The notes under the pieces were generated by a model, which worked only from the letters and a program-made list of their open reading frames with translations, was not told the origin of the DNA and ran no database searches. 38,761 nucleotides of DNA from Kiritimatiellia bacterium (GTDB lineage Bacteria; Verrucomicrobiota; Kiritimatiellia; JAFGHX01): the NCBI GenBank assembly GCA_016929905.1, contig JAFGHX010000473.1, positions 1 to 38,761 on the forward strand. The letters are read 5' to 3'. Numbering within the stretch: the stretch's first letter is position 1; each line of letters begins with the position of its first letter. Both the position numbers and the translations under genes were made by a program. Below, piece after piece: positions 16,136-22,787 of the stretch.

Positions 16136-16452
16136 GCCCGCGAAAGTGCGCGAAAGGAACGCGAAAGCCAGAGTGCAGCAACTTTGAACTGTTCGCGCCA
16201 AGTCACTGTTGTGCATGGCTGGGCCCTTCTCGGCGCGAACAACTCAAAGTTGCTGCGTCCGCCGGGTCTTCCTCTGAAAGGCGCTCGTTGCGGGAATCGA
16301 CGCTTGCCGCGACGCCCATGAATCGACATGGATCTGCAGACATCGGTGCGTCGCGGCAAGCCTTTCGATTCCCGCAACAACTCCTGGCACACGGACACGC
16401 CACGACCAAGCCGTTCAGCCCTTTCGCGTCCCTTTCGCGCCCTTTCGCGGGC
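16136..16452. repeat. 317-bp structured element with 32-bp terminal inverted repeats and two long hairpins
   Basis: It fills the gap between two convergent genes. 16136-16167 and 16421-16452 are inverted repeats matching at 30 of 32 positions and made of GCGAAAG-like blocks. Inside, 16168-16174 pairs with 16380-16387 (one bulge). Hairpin A is 16175-16199 with 16232-16256 (23 of 25 pairs, 32-nt loop). Hairpin B is 16287-16315 with 16348-16378 (28 pairs, one 1-by-3 internal loop, 32-nt loop). The whole folds as a multibranch structure on either strand. No ORF is evident. It could be a MITE-like mobile element or a structured RNA. Confidence 0.75.
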
Positions 16453-16474
16453 AAGTCTCCGCGCTGCGCGGTGC

Positions 16475-17827
16475 TCACTTGCCCTTGACCAGCCCACGCA
16501 CGACCGGATCCATCCGCTCCACCAGCGCCAGTCTCGACTTCACGTAGCGGTCCACCCACAGCTTGGGCACGAGCCCCGCGTGACTCTTCGCCCACTCCCG
16601 CCCCCGCTCCTTGCCCGCCCGCGTGTATCTGTCCCACTGGGTGCGAACACGCCTGACCGCGCTCGGGTTCACTCTGTCGTGCTCCCCGGCCAACTGGGGG
16701 AGGAGTTGCAGGTTCTGCAGATGGTTCGCGAATTGTCCACGCCAGTTCGCGAGCTGTTCCGACGCCGCGCGGCATCGCGCAAACCGATCCCCGGCCAACT
16801 GCCCCGCCCGGCCCCGGCTCAGAAAGCCGTCGATCGCCTTCTCGCTCCGCGAGGACCGTCGCCCGTTCCACATCACGACGCCGCCGAGCACGAGCGCGTC
16901 GAGCGAAGGCTCCAGCCCCTCGCACGGCGCGCAGAATGTGCTGTATCGGCTCCAGCCCGTCGCCACCAACCCCGCCATCTCGCGCCGGCGCGCCGCCCGA
17001 CTCCAAGCCGCCATGTTGGCCAGCCGGTTCTCGAGATTGCAAACGTCCACGATCGGCCCGTCGGCGCCCTTGAACGCCGATGCGCCCCAGATCCGAACGC
17101 CCGCGCGCGCAAAACGGTCCAGAATCTCAGGCGTGAGCTTCTCGAACGGCGCCGGCCGGTAGCTCCAGCACATCAGATCCGTGCGCGCACCCAGCTCGCG
17201 CAGCGCCTTCTGCGGCCAGTCCCGCATCATGTCGTCCCAGAGTATGGGCCGCACACCCCGCTTGGCGACGGCGTCCAGCAACGGCACGATGTGCCGCAGG
17301 TAGAGCGCGGCCTTGCCCCGCCGCTGCACCGCCCGTCGGCACGTCGGGCAGGAGCCCAGCGTCCACGCCTCGTCGCCACCCAGATGAAAATGCGTGATTC
17401 GACCCTCGTGCGTCCGCAGCACGTCCTCCACCATCGCCAACACGACCGCCCCGCTCTCGGGCCGCGACGGGCACAGATCCCCGACGTGATCCGGGACTTC
17501 GCGCAGATGCGCAAACCGTTTCCGGCACAGAACCGTCTCCATGTGCCCGAAGCTCTGCACGAGCGGCACCACCTCGATCCCCAGCTCACCGGCCCGGCGC
17601 AGAAACCGGTCGACCGTCGCCCGCGAATACGCCGTGGCACAGCGCAGTTCCGGATACGTCGCCCACGGATACATGTCCTCCCACTCCACCAGCACGCAGT
17701 TGATCCGCGCGGTCGCGAGCAGATCCAGCAACTCGATCAGCCGTTTCGGCGTCGGGGGCAACCCCTTCAGATCCAGGTGTATCCCCCTCACCTTCACCGC
17801 CGGCTTCGCCGTCTCAAACATGCTCAT
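16475..17827 (-). CDS. Glycoside hydrolase family 20-like beta-N-acetylhexosaminidase
   Basis: 450 residues, GGGAGGA before the ATG at 17827. A TIM-barrel core opens with VRGIHLDLKGLPPT and includes EWEDMYPWATYPEL, PLVQSFGHMETVL and HFHLGGDEAWTLG, whose adjacent Asp-Glu is the GH20 catalytic pair. It has no signal peptide, so it is predicted to act in the cytoplasm on GlcNAc- or GalNAc-containing oligosaccharides, like hexosaminidase D. The last 120 residues are helical and unassigned. It stands alone between two large structured gaps. Its leader carries a 12-bp repeat array. Confidence 0.85.
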   Translation of the reverse strand: MSMFETAKPAVKVRGIHLDLKGLPPTPKRLIELLDLLATARINCVLVEWEDMYPWATYPELRCATAYSRATVDRFLRRAGELGIEVVPLVQSFGHMETVLCRKRFAHLREVPDHVGDLCPSRPESGAVVLAMVEDVLRTHEGRITHFHLGGDEAWTLGSCPTCRRAVQRRGKAALYLRHIVPLLDAVAKRGVRPILWDDMMRDWPQKALRELGARTDLMCWSYRPAPFEKLTPEILDRFARAGVRIWGASAFKGADGPIVDVCNLENRLANMAAWSRAARRREMAGLVATGWSRYSTFCAPCEGLEPSLDALVLGGVVMWNGRRSSRSEKAIDGFLSRGRAGQLAGDRFARCRAASEQLANWRGQFANHLQNLQLLPQLAGEHDRVNPSAVRRVRTQWDRYTRAGKERGREWAKSHAGLVPKLWVDRYVKSRLALVERMDPVVRGLVKGK

Positions 17828-17868
17828 CCCGTTTCCTCCCCTGACCTTTCATGACAAGTTCCCCTGAC

Positions 17869-17917
17869 GATCCTCTTCGTCTTACTCTTTGTCTTACTCT
17901 TCGTCCGTAATCATCGT
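17869..17917 (-). repeat. 12-bp tandem repeat, locus 2
   Basis: On the minus strand AGACAAAGAGTA-type units repeat every 12 nt (17869-17904, three units) with a degenerate 13-nt unit upstream. It lies about 45 nt before the start of the hexosaminidase gene, in the same gene-relative orientation as locus 1. Confidence 0.6.
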
Positions 17918-18046
17918 CCGTTCTCGTCCACCGACCTCGCCGTCGTGCCTCCTGGCTTCCGCCGTCGCTCTGCGAGCTATGGCGGACACGTCGTCGGGCG
18001 CGGCCTACTCGAGAACTTGCTCGAGCCCCCCGCCGCGGCGGCGGGG
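17918..18046. other. Non-coding GC-rich hairpin cluster
   Basis: Part of a 566-bp gap without a gene (17828-18393). It contains TCCGCC/GGCGGA with an inner GCTC/GAGC stem (17958-17986), CTCGAG/CTCGAG (18008-18025) and a CCCCGCC/GGCGGGG hairpin (about 18028-18046). The hairpins look like palindromic intergenic repeats; no function is visible. Confidence 0.45.
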
Positions 18047-18048
18047 TT

Positions 18049-18072
18049 CGACAAAGATTACGACAAAGATTG
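18049..18072 (+). repeat. 12-bp tandem repeat, locus 3 (two units)
   Basis: CGACAAAGATTA followed directly by CGACAAAGATTG. It lies just before the second copy of the long-hairpin element and is not in a gene leader. Confidence 0.65.
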
Positions 18073-18104
18073 TGGTTGGATGAATGTCACGTCCCCACTC
18101 TCTG

Positions 18105-18210
18105 CCTCTGAAGGCGCTCGTTGCGGGAATCGAGGATTGCCACGAGGCCGAACACGTCGTAATCGACCAAGAGACTACCGCCTCGTGGCAATCCTTTCGA
18201 TTCCCGCAAC
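18105..18210. repeat. Second copy of long hairpin B, with compensatory changes
   Basis: The approach sequence CCTCTGAAGGCGCTC (one base shorter than at 16272-16286) leads into 18120-18148, which pairs with 18180-18210. The outer 14 bp (GTTGCGGGAATCGA) and the 1-by-3 internal loop equal those of the copy at 16287-16378. The inner 14-bp stem differs at three positions, each matched by a complementary change on the other arm. The 31-nt loop is different. The outer inverted repeat and hairpin A are not recognisable here, though CTTTCGCG blocks follow to the right (18230-18390). Confidence 0.75.
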
Positions 18211-18393
18211 AACCTCTGACCCGCGTACCGGCGCAACGCCTTTCGCAGTCTCCCTTTCGCGTTCCTTTTCCGCCACAGGCGGATCTCCGCTGCGCTCCGA
18301 CGCGTCTTTTCGCGGGCAGCTCTCCTCCGCGCCTTTGCGAGCTCGAGCGCGTCCCCGCGCGGGCGAGAGATCCTCTGCCTTTCGCGGGCCGCT

Positions 18394-19326
18394 CTACCCC
18401 GGCAGAATCTTCGCATAGAACGGATATCTCCCCAAATCCGCCCCCGGCTCGGCATACTTCCACCGCTTATACATCCACATCCACTGGTCCGGATAGCGGC
18501 GCACCTGCTCCTCGATCCGCCGGGTGATCTCCTGGGTGAACGCCTCGGTGCCCCGCGGCCCGCCATCCGCCGCCAGGGGCGGGCCGGCAAAGATACGATA
18601 CGAGCCGTTCTCGGCCGCCAGGCAGAACAGGAACACGAGCGGGACACCCAGTTTCAGGGCCAAGGCGGCCGGCGCGCCGGAAACGGGCACTTTGCGCCCG
18701 AAGAAATCCACGAACACGCCGCCCGCCGCCGGCTTTGTGTTCTGATCCAGCAGCAGCCCGACGCGCTCGCCCGCCTTCAGCGTCTTCATCAGCGCGCGCA
18801 TCGCGCCCTGCCGCGGCACAATCTGCTGGCCGGTCTCCGACCGGAACCGCGCGAGCAGCCGCCCCATCCACGCATTACGCAGCGGGGCCGCAACGCTGGT
18901 CGTCGGCGCGCCACGCGCCGCCAGCGCCTTGCCCAGGATTTCCCAGTTGCCCAGGTGTGCGGTGATCACAATGCACGGCTTCGTCGAGAAGTAGGCCGCG
19001 GTCGAGCCGTCCCAACGCACGTACCGCGCCAGCCTGGCCGCCGCATCGCGGGCAAACCAGAACGTATCCAGCAGCAGCAGGGCAAAGGTCCGGAACGAGC
19101 CGCGCGCAATCGCCGCCTTCTCCGGACCGGAGAGTCCGGCGCCGAAGACGACGTCGAGATTCGCCAGCGCGATGCGCCGCTCCCGCCGCGCCAGCCGGAA
19201 GGCCAGCCCGCCCCCCGCGCGGGCCAGGCGCCGCACCGCACGCCGGGAAAGCAACGGGACGACCGACGCGCACAGAAGGCCAAAACCCGTTTCGAAAACC
19301 TGTCTGACTTTCCGGCGCAGTCTCAT
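18394..19326 (-). CDS. Lipid A biosynthesis acyltransferase (LpxL/HtrB family)
   Basis: 310 residues. An N-terminal hydrophobic helix is followed by the catalytic HLGNWE (about 124) and the DQN motif, with VFVDFFGRK and PDQWMWMYKRWK near the end, all typical of the family. It adds a secondary acyl chain to lipid A at the inner face of the cytoplasmic membrane, so the organism has an LPS-type outer membrane. The ATG lies 13 nt after the 3-prime end of tRNA-Lys, separated only by a T-rich tract with no ribosome site, so it may be read from the tRNA transcript. Confidence 0.92.
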   Translation of the reverse strand: MRLRRKVRQVFETGFGLLCASVVPLLSRRAVRRLARAGGGLAFRLARRERRIALANLDVVFGAGLSGPEKAAIARGSFRTFALLLLDTFWFARDAAARLARYVRWDGSTAAYFSTKPCIVITAHLGNWEILGKALAARGAPTTSVAAPLRNAWMGRLLARFRSETGQQIVPRQGAMRALMKTLKAGERVGLLLDQNTKPAAGGVFVDFFGRKVPVSGAPAALALKLGVPLVFLFCLAAENGSYRIFAGPPLAADGGPRGTEAFTQEITRRIEEQVRRYPDQWMWMYKRWKYAEPGADLGRYPFYAKILPG

Positions 19327-19339
19327 GAAAAAAAGAAAA

Positions 19340-19415
19340 TGGTGAGCCGTGCGGGAATCGAACCCACGACCCTCTGCTTAAAAGGCAGATGCTCTACCGA
19401 CTGAGCTAACGGCCC
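19340..19415 (-). tRNA. tRNA-Lys (anticodon TTT)
   Basis: 76 nt including an encoded CCA. Acceptor GGGCCGT pairs with ACGGCTC (one G-U). D-arm GCTCAGTCGGTAGAGC, anticodon stem-loop TCTGC-CTTTTAA-GCAGA, and T-arm with TTCGATT are all present. The lipid A acyltransferase gene starts 13 nt downstream. Confidence 0.97.
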
Positions 19416-19489
19416 ACCAGAAAACGGAACCGGCGCGCGTGCGCCTGCAGCCGGGTTGCCTCGGAACCCGGCCGCCCGGCGCGTGATGC

Positions 19490-19519
19490 AGAGTACGCCA
19501 AAGAGCGCGCGCCTGTCAA
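19490..19519 (-). promoter_or_regulatory. Probable tRNA-Lys promoter
   Basis: On the minus strand TTGACA (19519-19514), 18-nt spacer, TACTCT (19495-19490). The leader contains a strong hairpin (GCCGGGTT/AACCCGGC, 19450-19472) before the tRNA. Confidence 0.5.
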
Positions 19520-19553
19520 ATCCGAAACCGGCCGCGGCCGCGCCGGGGCCGGC

Positions 19554-20354
19554 TCAATGCGGCGCCGCGTGTGCCCGCCGCCGCCGCGACGAACGCCGCT
19601 CGCCACTCGCCGCGTCGAACTCCACCTTGCGGCGGCCATGCTGGCCGCGTTCCGCCAGCAGCGTGCGCACCACCGCCAGCGCCGCCCGGCTCTCGGCCTC
19701 CCGTTTGTTCGGGCCCGTCCCGCGCCCCATCGCCTTGCCGTTGATCAGAACGTCGACCGTGAACACGCGCGCGTGCGGCGGGCCGTGCTGCCGCACCAGC
19801 CGATAGACGGGACTCTGTTTCCAGCGCGACTGCGCGATCTGCTGCAGATGGCCCTTCGGGTTCTCCGCCCAAGCGTTCAGAAAATCGTCCTGCGTCTCCG
19901 CCGTGAACACCTTGCGGAAGATCTTCTCCACAGCCCTCACCCCGCCGTCGAGATACGCCGCCCCGATCACCGCCTCCAGCGCGTCCGACAAGTTCGACGC
20001 GCGCCGCCGGCCACCGAGTTTCTCCTCGCCTTTCCCGATACGAAGATGTTCGCCCAGCCCGAGTTCCTTGCCCAACCGCGCGAGCGTCTTGCCGCTCGTC
20101 AGCAGGCTCCTGGCCTGCGTCAGAATGCCCTCCTGGTGCTCCTGCAGCTGCCGGTACAGGTAGGCGCCGGACACAAACCCCAGCACGGCGTCGCCGAGAA
20201 ACTCCATCCGCTGATTGTCCTCCTCTTCGTTCGGGTTCTCGAACCGGAACGACCGGTGCGTCAACGCCACGCTCAGTAACGCTTTCTTACGGAACGAATA
20301 GCCAAGCGCCTTTTCGAGCGCGCGGTACGGATTCCTGCCCCAGAGTCCTTTCAT
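19554..20354 (-). CDS. rnc: Ribonuclease III
   Basis: 266 residues from the ATG at 20354, which has GGAGGAGGG about 10 nt upstream; a TTG at 20384 in the same frame is less likely. The catalytic signature NQRMEFLGDAVLG (about 50-62) and second acidic motif DALEAVIGAAYLDGG mark the nuclease domain. A double-stranded RNA-binding domain follows (about 160-230; NPKGHLQQ, GRGTGPNKREAESRAA). The Arg/Ser-rich tail is extra. It cuts long double-stranded RNA, as in rRNA processing, and could act on the long hairpin elements in this window if they are transcribed. Confidence 0.95.
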   Translation of the reverse strand: MKGLWGRNPYRALEKALGYSFRKKALLSVALTHRSFRFENPNEEEDNQRMEFLGDAVLGFVSGAYLYRQLQEHQEGILTQARSLLTSGKTLARLGKELGLGEHLRIGKGEEKLGGRRRASNLSDALEAVIGAAYLDGGVRAVEKIFRKVFTAETQDDFLNAWAENPKGHLQQIAQSRWKQSPVYRLVRQHGPPHARVFTVDVLINGKAMGRGTGPNKREAESRAALAVVRTLLAERGQHGRRKVEFDAASGERRSSRRRRAHAAPH

Positions 20355-20384
20355 GCGCGGTCTTCCCTCCTCCTGCTCGAACAA

Positions 20385-20573
20385 CGGCCCCTCAATCCGA
20401 GTTGGCCCGCAACCAGCCCCAGCACCGGCACCCGCCGACGCTCAGGCGCGGCCTCGGACCTCGCCATCATTCCGACCCCGCCCCCGGGCTACGTCGGGTG
20501 CCGCCATCGCCCATCCCCCATCCCCCATCGACCATCGCCATGCGAGGCGCAGCCTCGCATGGCTCTCGCACGG
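20385..20573. other. Gap between rnc and xerD
   Basis: No gene seen. It contains CCATC-rich short repeats (about 20505-20540) and the hairpin downstream of xerD at 20537-20563. Confidence 0.4.
20537..20563 (-). terminator. Perfect 12-bp hairpin downstream of xerD
   Basis: GCCATGCGAGGC (20537-20548) and GCCTCGCATGGC (20552-20563) form a perfect stem with a 3-nt loop, 10 nt past the xerD stop. There is no U-tract. Confidence 0.55.
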
Positions 20574-21461
20574 CTAATGCCGCGGATGAAACTGCCGATG
20601 CGCGGCAAGCAGCCGGCCCTCGTCCACGTGCGTGTAGATCTGCGTCGTCGCAATGTCGGCATGGCCCAGCATCTCTTGAATCACGCGAAGCGGCGCGCCG
20701 TTGCTCAGCAGATGGCTGGCGAACGAATGCCGCAGCGTGTGCGGCGATATGTCCTTGGTGATCCCCGCCTTCCGGGCATAGGTCTTGAACATGTGCCACA
20801 GCCCCTTGCGGCTGAAACGCCGGCCGCGGTACGTGAGGAACAGGGCATCCTCGTCCGCCTTCCGCACGAACGCGCCGCGCGCCTCGCGGATGTAGCGCTC
20901 GACCCAGCCGCGGGCCGTCCCGCCCACAGGCACCACGCGCTCCTTGCCGCCCTTGCCCAGGCAGCGCACGTACCCCTCCCCGACATGCACGTCCTCCAGG
21001 CGCAGGTTCGCTATCTCCGAGACGCGCAGCCCCGTCGCATAGAACAGTTCCAGGACCGCCCGGTCGCGCAGCCCGTACGGATCGGAGCTGAGCGGCGCGT
21101 TCAACAGCCGTTCCGTCTCGCGATACGACAGCACCGTCGGAAGCACCTTCCACAGCCGCGGCGACTCCATGCTGTCGGCGATGTTCCGCGTCAACAGAGA
21201 CTCCTGCTCCAGATAGCGGAAGAACATCTTGACCGCCACCAGCAGCCTCGACACCGAATTCGCGCTGAGCCCTCTGTCCCGTTCGCGCAGCAGAAAATCG
21301 AGAATGTGCCGGCGCGAGACGGAGTTGAACGAATCCAGCCCCCGCGATTCGAGATAAGCCACGAAACGCCTCAGGTCGTTCGCGTAGGCCGCCCGCGTGT
21401 TGGGACTCAGACCTCGCTCAAACGACAAATAGTCAAGAAATTGGCTGGCCAGTGCCTGCAT
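20574..21461 (-). CDS. xerD: Tyrosine recombinase XerC/XerD
   Basis: 295 residues from the ATG at 21461 with GAGGT upstream, the normal Xer length; the frame continues to a TTG at 21527. The N-terminal SAM-like core-binding domain (FLDYLSFERGLSPNTRAAY) is followed by the catalytic domain with ATGLRVSEI (Arg), the Lys hairpin GKGGKERVVP, HTLRHSFASHLL (His-x-x-Arg), LGHADIATTQIYTHV (His and nucleophile Tyr). It resolves chromosome dimers with a partner at dif. Length and context favour a housekeeping Xer over a phage integrase; no dif site was spotted nearby. Confidence 0.93.
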   Translation of the reverse strand: MQALASQFLDYLSFERGLSPNTRAAYANDLRRFVAYLESRGLDSFNSVSRRHILDFLLRERDRGLSANSVSRLLVAVKMFFRYLEQESLLTRNIADSMESPRLWKVLPTVLSYRETERLLNAPLSSDPYGLRDRAVLELFYATGLRVSEIANLRLEDVHVGEGYVRCLGKGGKERVVPVGGTARGWVERYIREARGAFVRKADEDALFLTYRGRRFSRKGLWHMFKTYARKAGITKDISPHTLRHSFASHLLSNGAPLRVIQEMLGHADIATTQIYTHVDEGRLLAAHRQFHPRH

Positions 21462-21523
21462 ACGTGACCTCGGCGCCGTGCCTGCGGACTTCGCGCCTGA
21501 AATGCGGCAGGCGGCCGGCGCGC

Positions 21524-21841
21524 TCAAGGCGCGGCGGGCGTCTGCGCCGGGCGGGCGGGCGTGTTGTTGGCGGCGTAGCCGAGCTCGGCAATCTCGAACT
21601 CGATGTTCTTGAGGGCAAGCCGCATGCTGTCGTACTTCACGATCACAAGCCGTCTGGCCGTGTCCACCCGTACGTCATGGATGCCCTCCACCGCCGACAA
21701 CGTCTCCCGAATCTTGCGGTAATCCTCCTCGGACTTCGCGCCCGGCACATGGACCACGGTCTCCCGCACGTCCTGCGTCCGGCAGGAAGCGCCGAGGAGG
21801 CTCAGCAAGACCAGACCCGCGACAACCCGCAGGACCCGCAT
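21524..21841 (-). CDS. Lipoprotein with heavy-metal-associated-like domain lacking CxxC
   Basis: 105 residues. Residues 1-20 form a lipoprotein signal ending in the lipobox LGASC, so the mature protein would be lipid-anchored outside the cytoplasm. Residues 30-92 look like a ferredoxin-fold HMA domain (LSAVEGIHDVRVD, LVIVKYD, IEFEIAELGYAAN), but the metal-binding CxxC of the first loop is missing (VPGAKSEED). It may bind protein or no metal. It lies 62 nt upstream of xerD and 75 nt after the TPR gene, all on the minus strand. Confidence 0.75.
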   Translation of the reverse strand: MRVLRVVAGLVLLSLLGASCRTQDVRETVVHVPGAKSEEDYRKIRETLSAVEGIHDVRVDTARRLVIVKYDSMRLALKNIEFEIAELGYAANNTPARPAQTPAAP

Positions 21842-21916
21842 CTTCCTTCCCCTTCCCGGACGGGGCTAGCCTGATCCATTCATCCACTTCGTCGCCAGAG
21901 CGACGAACAGACCCGG

Positions 21917-22630
21917 CTAACGCCCCTCCTCCCTCATACGAAGGACTTCCCGCGCCCGTTCGGCCAGATTGGGAAAATCCTTCTCGTACTCTCTGATCAC
22001 CACGTTGAATTCCGCCTTCGCTTCCTCCGTCTTGCCCTGCCGGTGAAGCGCCTGCGCCATATTGAAAAGCGGCATCGGCGAGACGCCGTGCCGAAACTCC
22101 TTCACCTTGCCGGCCCTGTACAGACGCTGCTCGCCGGTCGGAAACGTCACCCGGTAATCCGCGCCTTCCCGGTCAATCAGGCCCGACACGACCGCCCCGT
22201 CAGCCAACTCCAGTTCGTCCAACAGCCAGCGGTACTGGGCCTCCGCTTTCGCAAAGTCGCCCTTCTTGAAAAACGTGTTCGCGTAGTAGGCCCTGACAAA
22301 AGCCGCACCCCGCGTGCCTTCCAACAGCCGTTCATACACTTCGATCGCCTGGTCGTACCGCTCGTGCAGCGTGTACAATCTTGCCAGTTCCAGCAGCGCT
22401 TCGGTGTCCGCGGCCGGCAGCCACTCGCGGCGAAAGACCAGCGAGAAGAACAGACAACCGGCGACCACGGCCGCGGCCAGCAGGCCCAACAGAACAAAAC
22501 GCCGCCTGTCGAGCCACAACAGGAAAGCGGAGTGCCGCTTGGACGCCCGCTCCTCGTCGGCCGGCGCATCGTCGCGCCGCCGCGCACCCGGCGGGCTTTC
22601 GAAAGGAACTTCCGTCTGGTCTTGCCCCAT
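21917..22630 (-). CDS. Membrane-anchored TPR-repeat protein
   Basis: 237 residues. An acidic/basic cytoplasmic N-terminus (1-40), one membrane helix (about 45-67), then TPR-like helix pairs (LLELARLYTLHERYDQAIEVY, AYYANTFFKKGDFAKAEAQY and, near the C-terminus, PLFNMAQALHRQGKTEEAKAEF as distinct segments). The TPR domain would face the periplasm and act as a scaffold; the partner is unknown. Divergent from ilvD, with 157 bp between them. Confidence 0.75.
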   Translation of the reverse strand: MGQDQTEVPFESPPGARRRDDAPADEERASKRHSAFLLWLDRRRFVLLGLLAAAVVAGCLFFSLVFRREWLPAADTEALLELARLYTLHERYDQAIEVYERLLEGTRGAAFVRAYYANTFFKKGDFAKAEAQYRWLLDELELADGAVVSGLIDREGADYRVTFPTGEQRLYRAGKVKEFRHGVSPMPLFNMAQALHRQGKTEEAKAEFNVVIREYEKDFPNLAERAREVLRMREEGR

Positions 22631-22665
22631 GAACCGACCGTGCCTCGTCTGTGTCCGTTTCGTTC

Positions 22666-22695
22666 TTGATTCTTGTCGCGATTTCCAACCATACT
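22666..22695 (+). promoter_or_regulatory. Promoter candidate for ilvD
   Basis: TTGATT (22666-22671), 18-nt spacer, CATACT (22690-22695). The -10 equals that of the promoter at 25862. Confidence 0.45.
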
Positions 22696-22787
22696 ACGGA
22701 GTCCTGCGGCTGTCCAGCAGATAGCGTGCGCGCGACGGCGATGCGGTCGCAAGTCGGATCCGCCAACCATCCCGAAAGGACCATGCC

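Noticed and set aside
17889..18083. Plus-strand frame of 64 codons in the gap after the hexosaminidase gene
   Set aside because: Consists of hairpin and 12-bp repeat sequence; no coding character.
16136..18210. Integron attC sites or a retron ncRNA as an explanation for the long hairpins
   Set aside because: No GTTRRRY/RYYYAAC box pair and no integron integrase or reverse transcriptase in the window.
20574..21461. Phage integrase as the identity of the tyrosine recombinase
   Set aside because: Length, N-terminal domain and housekeeping neighbours fit XerC/XerD, and no attachment site or phage gene adjoins it.
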